Below, piece by piece: positions 43,846 through 52,826 of a stretch of DNA of 64,000 nt. A program made the position numbers and the translations under genes. Location: assembly GCA_951812395.1 (NCBI GenBank), contig CATOSD010000001.1:1-64000 (forward strand). Direction: 5' to 3'. Positions within the stretch are counted from its first letter, which is position 1. Each line of letters starts with the position of its first letter. This DNA comes from an uncultured Dehalococcoidia bacterium. GTDB taxonomy: Bacteria > Chloroflexota > Dehalococcoidia > Lucifugimonadales > CATOSD01. The notes beneath the pieces were generated by a model that searched no databases, was not told the origin of the DNA, and was given only the letters and a program-made list of their open reading frames with translations.

Positions 43846-43874
43846 TTGATTCTACAGCACACACGTGCTATTTT
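43846..43874 (+). promoter_or_regulatory. Conserved internal promoter of repeat element D
   Basis: TTGATT (43846-43851), 17 bases, TATTTT (43869-43874). Kept although the rest of the copy has decayed; here it points into the 3' end of hisF. Confidence 0.5.
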
Positions 43875-43903
43875 CTAGCTGATAGGCGCGCCGTGATTGC
43901 CGA

Positions 43904-43945
43904 AGTCCTTTCCCCCTTGATGGGGGAAGGTCAGGATGGGGGTGA
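43904..43945. repeat. Short palindromic repeat inside element D
   Basis: AGTCCTTTCCCCCTTGATGG then GGGAAGGTCAGGATGGGGGT. It matches the family consensus and probably entered after the larger element. Confidence 0.65.
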
Positions 43946-44135
43946 AGACCACCGTCGCGTTCTGCGACATTCGGCGCAATGCCCGTGACAGAACTTGACC
44001 TCGGGGTACAGGCGAATGAACAGAAAATCGGGCCGCGCAGCTACGGGATGGGCAAAATGTAGCAGAACAGAGCGGATTTTTCGCAAAGCCACGCGTGGGG
44101 GCGCGTTCGCCGCCCGGAATGGCAGGAGCAGCCGC

Positions 44136-44972
44136 TCAGTCTATGGGCGTCTCGCGGGGCCGGATGGGGAGGCCGCGGTCCGTTAGGTAGCTCTTGGCCT
44201 GCCGGATGGTGTAGTCGCCGTAGTGGAAGATGCTGGCGGCGAGCACGGCGTCCGCCCTGCCCGTCTCCAGAGCGTCGTACAGGTGCTCCAGGTTGCCGGC
44301 CCCGCCGCTGGCGATGACGGGCACGCCCACGCCGTCGGACACGGCGCGAATCAACTCCAGGTCGTAGCCGGATAGCTGGCCGTCGGTGTCCATGCTGGTG
44401 ACGAGAAGCTCGCCGGCGCCAAGGTCGGTGGCGCGGCGCGCCCACTTGAGGGCGTCGATGCCGGTGGGCGTGCGGCCGCCGTGGGTGTAGACCTCCCACA
44501 CCGAGTCCGCGTCCACGGGGAGGTCGGAGCCGCCGCCGCGGGCCTCGGCCTCGGCGCGGTCGCCGTCGGCTATGCGCTTGACGTCCATGGCGACCACGAT
44601 GCACTGGCTGCCGAAGAACTCGGCGGCGTCGGACACCAGCCGCGGGTCGGCGACGGCGGCGGTGTTGAGCGACACCTTGTCCGCGCCCGCCTCCAGCATC
44701 CGGCGCACGTCCTCCAGCTTGCGGAGTCCGCCGCCCACGGTCAGCGGGATGAACACCTGCTCGGACACCTGCTCGACGACGCCAAGCATAATCTCGCGGT
44801 GGTCGGAACTCGCGGTGATGTCCAGGAAAACCAGCTCGTCGGCGCCCTCGCTGTTGTAGAAGGACGCGAGCTCCGCGGGGTCGCCCGCGTCGCGAATGTT
44901 GACGAAGCTGACGCCCTTGACTACGCGACCGGCGTCCACGTCCAGGCACGGGATTATCCGCTTGGTGAGCAA
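44136..44972 (-). CDS. hisF: Imidazole glycerol phosphate synthase subunit HisF
   Basis: Cyclase subunit that joins ammonia from HisH with PRFAR to give IGP and [24 protein letters not shown] with the catalytic Asp (about residue 11), [17 protein letters not shown], and [20 protein letters not shown] with the second Asp are canonical. An insert ([13 protein letters not shown], about 141-153) lengthens it to 278 residues. It is separated from hisA and hisH by a methyltransferase gene. Confidence 0.96.
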   Translation of the reverse strand: MLTKRIIPCLDVDAGRVVKGVSFVNIRDAGDPAELASFYNSEGADELVFLDITASSDHREIMLGVVEQVSEQVFIPLTVGGGLRKLEDVRRMLEAGADKVSLNTAAVADPRLVSDAAEFFGSQCIVVAMDVKRIADGDRAEAEARGGGSDLPVDADSVWEVYTHGGRTPTGIDALKWARRATDLGAGELLVTSMDTDGQLSGYDLELIRAVSDGVGVPVIASGGAGNLEHLYDALETGRADAVLAASIFHYGDYTIRQAKSYLTDRGLPIRPRETPID

Positions 44973-44979
44973 CTGGGGC

Positions 44980-45546
44980 CTACTTGCGCATGATGATCAT
45001 GTAGTGATGGTCGCTCAGATTGTGCGAGCTCTCGACGCGAAAGCCCTGCTCCCGCGCCATCTTCCGAACTTCCGGCTCGTCGAGCCGCCGATTCACCGGC
45101 GGGCCGTCCTCCGCCGTCTCCTTGTGTTCCAGCGCCGCCAGCCAGCCGCCCTTTCGCAGGCAGCGCAGCGACTCCGCGAGCATCTTGGCGGGCGTTTCGG
45201 TCTCGTGCAGCACGAACGCGATGAACGCGCCGTCCAGGCTTTCGTCCTCCAGCGGCAGCTCGTTCTCCCCGGCCAGCTTCACCTCCACGTTGGTCAGGTT
45301 GACTTCCCTCACCTGCTCAGCCGCGGCGTCCAGCATCTCCTGCTGAACGTCCACGGCGTAGACCCTGCCGTCGAACAGGTACTTGGCGAACGGTATGGTG
45401 AAGAAGCCGGGGCCGCAGCCGATGTCGGCCACCTCGTGGTACACCATCATGGGCAGCATAGAGATCAGGCGCTGCGGGTCGGTGCTGTCGTAGCGGTCGG
45501 CCGACAGCAGCTCCGCCTTGTCGTTGTGGTCGAACTTTTCAGGCAT
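44980..45546 (-). CDS. Class I SAM-dependent methyltransferase
   Basis: A 188-residue Rossmann methyltransferase of unknown substrate. Motif [21 protein letters not shown] (about residues 40-59), the acidic end of strand 2 ([14 protein letters not shown]), and the motif IV region [15 protein letters not shown] are clear. It lies between hisF (7 bases) and hisA (13 bases) in the same direction, so it is co-transcribed with histidine genes, although no methyl transfer is known in that pathway. Confidence 0.88.
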   Translation of the reverse strand: MPEKFDHNDKAELLSADRYDSTDPQRLISMLPMMVYHEVADIGCGPGFFTIPFAKYLFDGRVYAVDVQQEMLDAAAEQVREVNLTNVEVKLAGENELPLEDESLDGAFIAFVLHETETPAKMLAESLRCLRKGGWLAALEHKETAEDGPPVNRRLDEPEVRKMAREQGFRVESSHNLSDHHYMIIMRK

Positions 45547-45559
45547 GGGTTCGTGTCCT

Positions 45560-46297
45560 TTAGTGGTTGAGGGGACTTTTGGGTTGGAGGCTGCGAATTG
45601 CGTCCGGCAGGCTCACGTCGCCGGTGTAGAGCGCCTTGCCGACGACAGCGGCCTCCACGCCGATGTCCTGCAGGCGCAGCAGATGTTCCACCGACGATAT
45701 GCCGCCGGCGGCAATCAGCCCGGCGTCGATCTCTCCCTGCAGGGCCTCGATGGCGGCGTAGTTGGGGCCGGACAGCGTGCCGTCGCGGGCGATGTCGGTG
45801 TACAGAAAGCGTACCACGCCCTGCGCGGCCATGCGTCGCATCAGGTCCGCGGCGCGGACGCGGGTGCTGCGCGTCCAGCCGTCCAGGGCGACCAGGCCGT
45901 CGCGGGCGTCCACGCTCACCACCACCGCCTCGGGGCCGAGCGCGGCGCACATGGCGGCGACGGCGTCGGGGTCGCTCACTGCGGCGGTGCCGGACAGCAC
46001 GCGGTCAACGCCCAGGTCGAGCGCGGCCCTGGCGGACTCGAGCGAGCGTATGCCGCCGCCGAGCTGCACAGGCACAGTGGACGCGGCGGCGATGCTCTCG
46101 ATAGCAGGCAGGTTCACCGGCGCGCCGGCCTTCGCTCCATCCAGATCCACCACGTGCAACCGGGACGCGCCAGCCTCGATCCAGCGCGCGGCAACCTCGG
46201 CCGGCGCGTCCGAGTACACCGTCTCGCGAGCGTAGTCGCCCTGGTACAGGCGCACGCACCGGCCGCCGCGCAGGTCTATCGCGGGGACGACTTCCAC
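45560..46297 (-). CDS. hisA: Phosphoribosylformimino-5-aminoimidazole carboxamide ribotide isomerase
   Basis: Isomerises ProFAR to PRFAR in histidine synthesis, 245-residue TIM barrel. VVPAIDLRGGRCVRLYQGDY begins with the catalytic Asp; LGGGIRSLESARAAL and FLYTDIARDGTLSGPNYAAI with the second Asp follow. The start overlaps the end of hisH by about 20 bases, so the two are coupled. Confidence 0.95.
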   Translation of the reverse strand: MEVVPAIDLRGGRCVRLYQGDYARETVYSDAPAEVAARWIEAGASRLHVVDLDGAKAGAPVNLPAIESIAAASTVPVQLGGGIRSLESARAALDLGVDRVLSGTAAVSDPDAVAAMCAALGPEAVVVSVDARDGLVALDGWTRSTRVRAADLMRRMAAQGVVRFLYTDIARDGTLSGPNYAAIEALQGEIDAGLIAAGGISSVEHLLRLQDIGVEAAVVGKALYTGDVSLPDAIRSLQPKSPLNH

Positions 46298-46929
46298 GCC
46301 ATGTCCCTCTGGTCGCTTTTGACATGCTCGACGAAGTTGCGGTATAGCCTTAGGCCCACGTCGCCGCTCTTTTCGGGGTGGAACTGGATGGCGAACACGT
46401 TGCGCCAGGCGGCCGCGCTACAGAAGTCCACGCCGTAGCTGGTGTAGCCGGCGACGACGTTCTTGTCGGCGGGGTCCGCGTAGTAGCTGTGGACAAAGTA
46501 GAAGTGGGAGCCGTTGGGTATGCCGTGGAGCAGCGGATTGTCGACGCGGAAGTCGACGCTGTTCCAGCCCATGTGCGGCACCTTCAGTCCGGGACCCAGC
46601 CGGCGGACGCGGCCCGCGAGCACGCCGAGGCCCGGCTCCACGCCCTCGTCCGAGCCCTCGAGCAAAAGCTGGAGTCCGAGGCAGACGCCGAGGAAGGGCT
46701 TGCCGGCGCGGATGTACGCCTCGATAGGCTCGACCAGCCCGGCGGCCCTGAGGTGGCGCATCGACGAGTCGTTGGCGCCCTGGCCGGGAAAGACGACGCC
46801 GTCCGCGCGCTCGACGTCGGCGGGGTCGCTGGTGATGGCGGCGCGCGCGCCGAATCGCTCCAGCGCCTTCTGCACGCTGCGCAAGTTGCCGGCCTGGTAG
46901 TCGATCACGGCGATGTTGGGGGCGCTCAT
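46276..46929 (-). CDS. hisH: Imidazole glycerol phosphate synthase subunit HisH
   Basis: Glutaminase subunit that feeds ammonia to HisF. The class I amidotransferase triad is visible: GVCLGLQLLLEGS with the nucleophile Cys (about residue 81), and FAIQFHPEKSG with His and Glu near the C-terminus. IAVIDYQAGNLRSVQKALER is the usual start. It lies three bases after the adenosyltransferase gene. Confidence 0.95.
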   Translation of the reverse strand: MSAPNIAVIDYQAGNLRSVQKALERFGARAAITSDPADVERADGVVFPGQGANDSSMRHLRAAGLVEPIEAYIRAGKPFLGVCLGLQLLLEGSDEGVEPGLGVLAGRVRRLGPGLKVPHMGWNSVDFRVDNPLLHGIPNGSHFYFVHSYYADPADKNVVAGYTSYGVDFCSAAAWRNVFAIQFHPEKSGDVGLRLYRNFVEHVKSDQRDMAWKSSPR

Positions 46930-46932
46930 GGC

Positions 46933-47490
46933 CTAGATCCGGGTGCCGGTCACCGCTTCGACCGGCAGCTCCCTGTCCTCGTATCGGGCGAGGATGAACA
47001 GCAGGTCCGAGAGCCGGTTGACGTAGCGCAGCAGCTCAGGATTCGAGACCATGCCCTGTTCCTCGAGGGCGACCATGCGGCGTTCGGCGCCGCGAAGCGC
47101 GGTGCGGGCGAGGTCGAGCGCGCTGGACGCGGGCGACGCGCCGGGGATGATGAACTTGGGCGGCAGCTCGACCTCTTCCTTGAGCTCGTCGATCAGCCGC
47201 TCCAGGTGCGCCACGTTCTCCCCGGATATCGCGTGAAACGTGTTGGTGAACAAGTGGTAGTTCTCGTCGTCCGTCGCAAGCTCCGACTCGACGGTGAACA
47301 TCTCACGCTGGGTCAGCAGCAGGATCTCCTTCACGCGCCGGTCGTTGGAAAACGCGCGCGCGAGGCCCATGGCCGACACGGCGAGGTCGGCCTCGCCGTA
47401 GGCCTCACACCGCGGGTGAGTCTTGGGAACGCGGCCGCCGAAGAGCAGGCCGGTGGTGCCGTCGTCGCCGGAGCGTGTGTAGATGCGCAT
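46933..47490 (-). CDS. Cob(I)alamin adenosyltransferase, PduO type
   Basis: Attaches the adenosyl group of ATP to cob(I)alamin to make adenosylcobalamin. RIYTRSGDDGTTGLLFGGRV at the N-terminus is the ATP-binding loop. FIIPGASPASSALDLARTAL and RYVNRLSDLLFILARYED complete the family pattern. Length (185 residues) is normal for the PduO core. It precedes hisH with only three bases between them, so it probably heads the his run. Confidence 0.94.
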   Translation of the reverse strand: MRIYTRSGDDGTTGLLFGGRVPKTHPRCEAYGEADLAVSAMGLARAFSNDRRVKEILLLTQREMFTVESELATDDENYHLFTNTFHAISGENVAHLERLIDELKEEVELPPKFIIPGASPASSALDLARTALRGAERRMVALEEQGMVSNPELLRYVNRLSDLLFILARYEDRELPVEAVTGTRI

Positions 47491-47599
47491 GGGGGATCCT
47501 CCGAGCGAAAATTATAGCAGGTCGGGGCGGAGGCTGTGGGGCGGGGGTGGCTTGACCGGTTCGTTCGGGCTGTGCAAAACTTCGACTGTGCAACATCGC

Positions 47600-47857
47600 A
47601 TGATAGTCCAATGGTCGCCGAGAGCAGTCAGGGATCTTCGGCGCCTCTCTAAACGAGTCGAAAACCTGATAGTTTCCAAAGTCGAACAGTACGCGGAGAA
47701 TCCGGCATCGCTCGCCAACCAGGTTAGGGCATTGACGGGAAGCAACCAAAGGCGACTGAGAGTTGGTAACTATCGCGTAGTTTTCGCTGTGATTCGTGGC
47801 CAAACCAGAATTCTGCGGGTTATGAGAGTTCGACACAGGAGCGAGGCTTATGACTAG
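47600..47857 (+). CDS. RelE/ParE-superfamily toxin
   Basis: An 85-residue toxin-like protein. MIVQWSPRAVRDLRRLSKRV, the ENPASLANQVRALTGSNQRR turn and RLRVGNYRVVFAVI with a C-terminal arginine-rich strand fit the RelE/HigB fold, which cleaves mRNA at the ribosome or binds gyrase. The ATG at 47600 is chosen because upstream codons do not fit the fold. The antitoxin start overlaps its end by eight bases, the toxin-first order of HigBA-type pairs. Confidence 0.85.
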   Translation: MIVQWSPRAVRDLRRLSKRVENLIVSKVEQYAENPASLANQVRALTGSNQRRLRVGNYRVVFAVIRGQTRILRVMRVRHRSEAYD

Positions 47858-48515
47858 CAAAGAGACCGTTACGATTCCGAGATCCAAATACGAAGCCCTT
47901 CTACAACGTTGTGAAGACTTGGAAGACACCCTCGCTGCCATGGAAGCGCACAACGGCTCATATATTCCTCACGAGATTGTGCTCGACCTACTAGCCGACA
48001 CCAAGCCAATGCTTGCCTATCGCAGATATCGTGGCATGACGCTGCGCGAGCTTTCCGAGACGACGGGCTTGGGGGCAAGTTATCTTTCGGAAATCGAGCG
48101 GGGTCGCAAGACCGGATCCCTAACGGCATTGCTCCGCATAGCCGCGGCGCTCGATACTACGATCGACATCCTTGTAGGGTGGGAAACCGACGAGCGCGAA
48201 GGAGATGAGCCGATGACGGGACCACACGACGTGGGCGGGCTGCCCACAGACGAGCCGATAGATCGCGGCGAGCACGAGTGGGCCGACTGGGAGCGCCAGA
48301 CGGCGGCGGTGATGGGCGCCGTGCGCTCCGCGGGGCTGATGACCGTCGACGAGATGCGCCGCGGCATCGAGGCGCTGCCGCCGGACGAGTATGAGGCGCT
48401 CTCATACTACGAGCGCTGGGCCGCCTCGATGGAGACCATCCTCGTGGAAAAGGGCGTCATATCGCCCGACGAGGTGGACGGCAGAGTGAAGTCGCTCGAA
48501 GAGCGCTGGGGGTGA
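47850..48515 (+). CDS. XRE antitoxin fused in frame to a nitrile hydratase beta N-terminal-like domain
   Basis: Residues 1-118 form an antitoxin: a helix (IPRSKYEALLQRCEDLEDTL), then an HTH (MTLRELSETTGLGASYLSEI, then GSLTALLRIAAALDTTIDIL). From residue 122 (MTGPHDVGGLPTDEPIDRGE, then HEWADWERQTAAVMGAV...) it is the N-terminal half of a nitrile hydratase beta subunit or accessory protein, to residue 221. No stop separates them. AAGGAG lies before the internal ATG at 48213, so a free 100-residue beta-type protein is probably also made. The fusion looks like a toxin-antitoxin unit inserted upstream, with loss of the antitoxin stop. Confidence 0.8.
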   Translation: MTSKETVTIPRSKYEALLQRCEDLEDTLAAMEAHNGSYIPHEIVLDLLADTKPMLAYRRYRGMTLRELSETTGLGASYLSEIERGRKTGSLTALLRIAAALDTTIDILVGWETDEREGDEPMTGPHDVGGLPTDEPIDRGEHEWADWERQTAAVMGAVRSAGLMTVDEMRRGIEALPPDEYEALSYYERWAASMETILVEKGVISPDEVDGRVKSLEERWG

Positions 48516-48518
48516 CGC

Positions 48519-48812
48519 GTGGATAGCCTGAAGACGCGCTATTCGCCCGGCGACCGCGTGAGAGTGCTGGACGACACGCCGCCGGTGCACCACCGGACGC
48601 CGTGGTTCGTGAAGGGCAAGACGGGCCGGGTGACGGTGGTGTGCGGCGTGTTTCGCAACCCGGAGTCGCTGGCCCACGGCGGCGATGGCCTGCCACGCCG
48701 GGCGCTGTACCGGGTCGAGTTCGCCCAGGCCGACGTGTGGCCCGACTACGCCGGCCCGGCGGACGACACCATCACCGTCGACCTGTACGACCACTGGCTT
48801 GAGCGGGCGTAG
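48519..48812 (+). CDS. Nitrile hydratase beta C-terminal-like (SH3-fold) protein
   Basis: A 97-residue SH3-like barrel matching the C-terminal half of nitrile hydratase beta: YSPGDRVRVLDDTPPVHHRT, KGKTGRVTVVCGVFRNPESL, ALYRVEFAQADVWPDYAGPA, then VDLYDHWLERA. It starts with a GTG three bases after the stop of the fused gene, so the two beta halves are adjacent but separate, as in thiocyanate hydrolase. No alpha (metal-binding CxxCSC) subunit gene is present in the window, so enzyme activity would need a distant gene. Confidence 0.82.
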   Translation: MDSLKTRYSPGDRVRVLDDTPPVHHRTPWFVKGKTGRVTVVCGVFRNPESLAHGGDGLPRRALYRVEFAQADVWPDYAGPADDTITVDLYDHWLERA

Positions 48813-48926
48813 GGGGCTGAGTTCCCACACTATCATACCGCTGCCGCGGCGGGTATAATGGGCACCGGCTGGCGACGCGCCCGGCCACCGGCATCAGGCG
48901 GAAACACGACAGGGGGGACTTCCACC

Positions 48927-49940
48927 ATGGCGACGAAGGTAGGCATCAACGGCTTCGGACGCATCGGCAGGCAGGTGCTGAGGGCGATTCTCGAGAGGCA
49001 TTCCGGCAAGCTCGAGGTGGCCGCGGTCAACGACCTTACCGACACCCAGACCAACGCGCACCTGTTCAAGTACGACACCAGCTACGGACGCTACCCGGGT
49101 AGCGTGGAGGCCACCGACGACGGCATTTCTATCGACGGCTCGGAGATCAAGGTACTGTCCGACCGCGACCCGTCCCGGCTGCCCTGGGGCGACCTGGGCG
49201 TGGACGTGGTCGTGGAGTCCACGGGCTTCTTCACCAGCGCCGCGGCCGCGTCCGGCCACAAAGAGGGAGGCGCCAAGAAGGTCATCATATCGGCCCCCGC
49301 GTCCGGTGAAGACCTCACCATTGTGCTCGGCGTGAACGAGGACAAGTACGACGCCGACAACCACCACATCCTCTCCAACGCCTCCTGCACCACCAACTGC
49401 ATAGCCACCATGGTGAAGGTGCTCCACGACAGTTTCGGCGTCGAGCGCGGTCTGATGAGCACCATCCACTCGTACACCAACGACCAGAAGATCCTCGACC
49501 AGCAACACGAGGACCTGCGCAGGGCGCGCGCTGCCGCCATGAACATCATACCCACTACCACAGGCGCCGCCCGAGCGGTGGGCCTGGTGCTGCCCGAGCT
49601 GAACGGCAAGATTCACGGCATGGCCTTCCGCGTCCCGACGTCCACCGGCTCGGTGACCGACTTCGTGGCCGAGCTGGGCAAGGACGCCAGCGTAGACGAC
49701 GTGAACGCCGCCTACGCGGAGGCCGCCTCGTCGAGCCTCGCCGGTGTGCTGGAGTACTCGGACGAGCCGCTCGTCAGCAGCGACTTCATCCAGAACTCGC
49801 ATAGCTGCATCATCGACTCGCTCTCCACCATGTCGATGGGCGGGAACATGGTCAAGGTTGTCGGCTGGTACGACAACGAGTGGGGCTATAGCTGCCGCAC
49901 CGCGGACCTGGCCGCCTTCCTGGTCGATAAGGGCGTCTAG
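48927..49940 (+). CDS. gap: Glyceraldehyde-3-phosphate dehydrogenase, type I
   Basis: Oxidises glyceraldehyde 3-phosphate with NAD(P) and phosphate in glycolysis or the reverse. [19 protein letters not shown] is the dinucleotide fold, [20 protein letters not shown] (about residue 150) holds the catalytic Cys, and the [20 protein letters not shown] and [16 protein letters not shown] blocks follow. The ATG at 48927 lies after AGGGGGGA. Length 337 is normal. It ends three bases before the next gene. Confidence 0.96.
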   Translation: MATKVGINGFGRIGRQVLRAILERHSGKLEVAAVNDLTDTQTNAHLFKYDTSYGRYPGSVEATDDGISIDGSEIKVLSDRDPSRLPWGDLGVDVVVESTGFFTSAAAASGHKEGGAKKVIISAPASGEDLTIVLGVNEDKYDADNHHILSNASCTTNCIATMVKVLHDSFGVERGLMSTIHSYTNDQKILDQQHEDLRRARAAAMNIIPTTTGAARAVGLVLPELNGKIHGMAFRVPTSTGSVTDFVAELGKDASVDDVNAAYAEAASSSLAGVLEYSDEPLVSSDFIQNSHSCIIDSLSTMSMGGNMVKVVGWYDNEWGYSCRTADLAAFLVDKGV

Positions 49941-49943
49941 CCC

Positions 49944-50789
49944 ATGACGCTGGCGCGCGCGCGGCAGGCGAGGGCTCGCGTCAATCTGGTGCGCGAGCTG
50001 TCCAATGGGCTGGCCGCGCACATCTACACGCTGCCGGACGATGTCTGGCGCAACGCCGCGCAGTACGGCAGCCCGTGCCCCGGCTGGAAGCTGGCCGACG
50101 TGATTACGCATCTCGTCGTAGGCGCCAACATGCTGTCGCTCAGCATCGCGCGCGCGCTGAAGGGCCAGACCTCGCCGCCCATGGGCTACCGCAACTTCGA
50201 CGGTGGCGATGCCACCGCCGACCTCGTGTCGCTGCGCGAAACCTACCATGAGGACCTGTTCCCAGAGTTTAACGCGAGCTGCAGGCGCCTAAACAATGTG
50301 CTGGCCTCGCTCGACGCAGACTCCATGGACGCGCCGGCGTTCCACCCCGCCCGGGAAATGTCCATCTCGCGCCTGATCGACATACGCGCGCTGGAGTTGG
50401 CGGTACACGGCTGGGATATTCGCTATGCTCTCGACAGGTCGACGACGCTGCCGGCCAGCGCCCTGCCCTTCCTGTGCGAATGGCTGCCCAACTGGCTGTC
50501 GGCAGGCTACCGCACGGGCGAGCCGCTCGACGCGCCGGTGACCTACCGCTTCGCGCTCACCGACGAGGGCGCTGCCGCGCGGGACGTAGTGGTGCGCGGC
50601 GACGGCTTCAGCGTGGCAGAGGCCGGCGACGGTTCGGCGGACGTAACCTTTGCGTGCGACACCGACACCCACCTGCTGTTCTGCATGGGTCGGCTGCCGT
50701 TCGCGCGCAGCGTGCGCCGTGGCCGGCTGTCGTTCGAAGGCGACGAGCGGGCGGCGGCGCGCTTCACGGAGTGGTTCGGGCCGGTTTAG
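49944..50789 (+). CDS. Maleylpyruvate isomerase/DinB-like family protein
   Basis: A 281-residue protein of the mycothiol-dependent maleylpyruvate isomerase family (DinB-like helical bundle). The metal His appear in GWKLADVITHLVVGANML (about 48-65) and ALELAVHGWDIRYALDR (about 149-165). The C-terminal 100 residues form a sterol-carrier-like beta domain (VTYRFALTDEGAAARDVVV...). It starts three bases after gap, so is probably co-transcribed. The thiol cofactor and substrate in this organism are unknown. Confidence 0.82.
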   Translation: MTLARARQARARVNLVRELSNGLAAHIYTLPDDVWRNAAQYGSPCPGWKLADVITHLVVGANMLSLSIARALKGQTSPPMGYRNFDGGDATADLVSLRETYHEDLFPEFNASCRRLNNVLASLDADSMDAPAFHPAREMSISRLIDIRALELAVHGWDIRYALDRSTTLPASALPFLCEWLPNWLSAGYRTGEPLDAPVTYRFALTDEGAAARDVVVRGDGFSVAEAGDGSADVTFACDTDTHLLFCMGRLPFARSVRRGRLSFEGDERAAARFTEWFGPV

Positions 50790-50901
50790 CTAGAGAAGGC
50801 GCCGTCCCCCTATCACGTGGGCGCGCCTGAAACCCTTCTCATTGGCGCCACAGACCGTGGCCACCGCCGAGTTTCGCCACATACAACAAGGAGGTACACC
50901 C

Positions 50902-52089
50902 ATGCCGGACCAGATGCTCGAGCGCGCACGCGCGCTGCACCGCCAGATCCCGCTCATCGACGGCCACAACGACCTGCCGTGGCGCTACCGCGAGCTGGTG
51001 GACCGCGCCATCTCCAAGGTCGACATCGACGAGCACCAGCCGGAGTTGCACACCGACATACCCAGGCTGCGGGAGGGCGGCGTCGGCGGCCAGTTCTGGT
51101 CCGTCTACGTCCCCTCGTCGCTCAGCCCGGACGAGTCGGTGGGCGTCACGATGGAGCAGATAGACGTCGTCCACAACCTCGTGCGCGCCTACCCCGGCGC
51201 GCTCAGGCTCGCGCACACCGCAGACCAGGTCGAGGGTGCCTTCCGCGCGGGCAGGGTCGCCTCGCTCATAGGCATGGAGGGCGGGCACTCCATTGACAGC
51301 TCGCTGGCCGTGCTGCGCATGTTCTACCGGCTCGGCGCGCGCTACATGACGCTCACCCACAACGACAACACGCCCTGGGCCGACTCTGCCACCGACGACC
51401 CGCGCAACAGCGGCCTGTCGCCGTTCGGGCGCGAGGTGGTGCGCGAGATGAACCGTCTCGGGATGCTGGTGGACCTGTCCCACGTCTCGCCGGACACGAT
51501 GCTCGACGCCCTCGACGCCGCTGAGGCCCCGGTCATCTTCAGCCACTCTTCCGCACGCGCTCTCAACGACCACCCCCGCAACGTGCCCGACAACGTGCTG
51601 GAGCGCGTGACCGCGAATGGCGGCGTGGTGATGGCAAACTTCGTGCCGCCGTTCATCTCGCCCGCGGTCATGGCGCGGGAACATCAGCGCCGCGCCGAGC
51701 GGGAGCGGCTGGAGTCTGCGCACGGCGCGGGCAGCGACGCCGCGGCGGACGCATTGCAAGCCTGGGAAGCGGCCAACCCTGAGCCGGAGTCCACGCTGTC
51801 CCAGGTGGCCGACCACATCGACCACATCCGGGCCGTTGCCGGCATAGACCACGTGGGCATAGGCGGAGACCTGGATGGCGTGACCTCCACGCCCGTCGGC
51901 CTCGAGGACGTGTCCAAATACCCGGAGCTGACGGTGGAGCTACTGCGCCGCGAGTACAGCGACGAAGATGTGCTGAAGGTGCTGGGCGGCAACGTGCTGC
52001 GCGTGATGCGCGCGGCCGAGCGCGCCTCGCTGCGGCTGCGGGAGCAGCGCCGCCCGTCCGAGGCCTTGATCGAGGATCTGGACGCATAG
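50902..52089 (+). CDS. Membrane dipeptidase (peptidase M19)
   Basis: A 395-residue two-zinc TIM-barrel dipeptidase. Ligands: [10 protein letters not shown] (HxD, about residues 18-27), [11 protein letters not shown] (bridging Glu), [10 protein letters not shown] and [10 protein letters not shown] (His pair), and [10 protein letters not shown] (Asp near the C-terminus). No signal peptide or lipobox, so it appears cytoplasmic despite the family name. AAGGAGG precedes the ATG at 50902 perfectly; the longer frame from 50842 is not needed. It probably hydrolyses dipeptides or related amides. Confidence 0.93.
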   Translation: MPDQMLERARALHRQIPLIDGHNDLPWRYRELVDRAISKVDIDEHQPELHTDIPRLREGGVGGQFWSVYVPSSLSPDESVGVTMEQIDVVHNLVRAYPGALRLAHTADQVEGAFRAGRVASLIGMEGGHSIDSSLAVLRMFYRLGARYMTLTHNDNTPWADSATDDPRNSGLSPFGREVVREMNRLGMLVDLSHVSPDTMLDALDAAEAPVIFSHSSARALNDHPRNVPDNVLERVTANGGVVMANFVPPFISPAVMAREHQRRAERERLESAHGAGSDAAADALQAWEAANPEPESTLSQVADHIDHIRAVAGIDHVGIGGDLDGVTSTPVGLEDVSKYPELTVELLRREYSDEDVLKVLGGNVLRVMRAAERASLRLREQRRPSEALIEDLDA

Positions 52090-52156
52090 CCCGCGGTGTA
52101 GTCTGACTCCCTCTCCCTCGATGGTAGAGTGTCGGCGTGAAGCTGAAGACGAGCCG

Positions 52157-52186
52157 TTACCAATTCTCTGTCTCAACAGATATAAT
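52157..52186 (+). promoter_or_regulatory. Promoter for the DUF35 gene
   Basis: TTACCA (52157-52162), 18 bases, TATAAT (52181-52186), about 75 bases before the start. A degenerate short palindrome (CCCTCTCCCTCGATGG near 52110-52126) lies upstream. Confidence 0.6.
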
Positions 52187-52261
52187 ATGCGCGCCCGCGT
52201 TGCTCCTATTGAGATTGAGACGCGAGGCCACGCATTACACCAACAGGAGGGACACAAGCCT

Positions 52262-52687
52262 ATGTCCGAACAGCAACCCTACCGGAAGCCGCTGCCGGCT
52301 CCCACGCCCGAGACCCAGGAGTTCTGGGACAAGGCGCGGCAGCACGAGTTGTGGGTTCCCCGCTGCAACGCCTGCGGGCACACCTACTTCCCGCCCCGCT
52401 TCATATGCCCCGAGTGCCTCTCGCGGGACGTCGCCCTCACCCGGCACTCCGGCAACGGAACGCTCCACAGCTACATGATCAACCACCGCGCGCCTCCCGG
52501 CTTCGAAGAGGACGCTCCCTACGCCATCGCCGTCATCCAGCTCGACGACGGCCCGCGCATCATGTCCAACATCGTGGGCATAGAAAACACGCCCGAAAAC
52601 CTGGTGCTGGACATGGCGCTCGAGGTCACGTTCGAGGACGCGGTCGAAGACGTCTCCATCCCCAAGTGGAAGCCCGCCGGCGCCTAA
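52262..52687 (+). CDS. DUF35 (zinc ribbon plus OB-fold) acyl-CoA-associated protein
   Basis: A 141-residue protein with an N-terminal rubredoxin-like zinc ribbon (PRCNACGHTYFPPRFICPEC, about 34-53) and a C-terminal OB fold (NGTLHSYMINHRAPPGFEED...). Such proteins hold acyl-CoA substrates for adjacent thiolase-like enzymes in lipid or steroid side-chain degradation. AGGAGG precedes the ATG. The thiolase-like gene follows after a 139-base gap containing repeats. Confidence 0.9.
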   Translation: MSEQQPYRKPLPAPTPETQEFWDKARQHELWVPRCNACGHTYFPPRFICPECLSRDVALTRHSGNGTLHSYMINHRAPPGFEEDAPYAIAVIQLDDGPRIMSNIVGIENTPENLVLDMALEVTFEDAVEDVSIPKWKPAGA

Positions 52688-52760
52688 GTCCCTTCCCTCT
52701 CGCAGGGAGAGCGCCAAAAGTCCCTTCCCCCTCGCAGGGGGAAGGTTAGGATGGGGGTGG
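52687..52760. repeat. Two short palindromic repeats, one degenerate
   Basis: AGTCCCTTCCCTCTCGCAGG-GAGAGC then a full AGTCCCTTCCCCCTCGCAGG and GGGAAGGTTAGGATGGGGGT. They sit between the DUF35 and thiolase-like genes. Confidence 0.75.
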
Positions 52761-52826
52761 CCGTGTCGCCAGAACTCCCTCTCATCCCAAACAACCACGC
52801 ACCCTTAGCAAACAAAGGAACACCAC

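Larger units (their letters stand above)
43500..44127 (+). mobile_element. Decayed repeat element copy D
   Basis: The internal promoter (43846-43874) and the right-module words CAGCTACGGGATGGGCAAAA and TGTAGCAGAACAGAGCGGAT survive. The terminal repeats are hard to see. A CATTCCGAGCGTAGCCGAGG repeat (43782-43812) and a short palindrome (43904-43945) sit inside. It fills the gap between the R-M gene and hisF; edges are approximate. No gene is seen in this stretch. Confidence 0.45.

Noticed and set aside
47850-48812. Complete nitrile hydratase operon
   Set aside because: Only beta-type halves are present; no alpha subunit with a metal-binding Cys motif.
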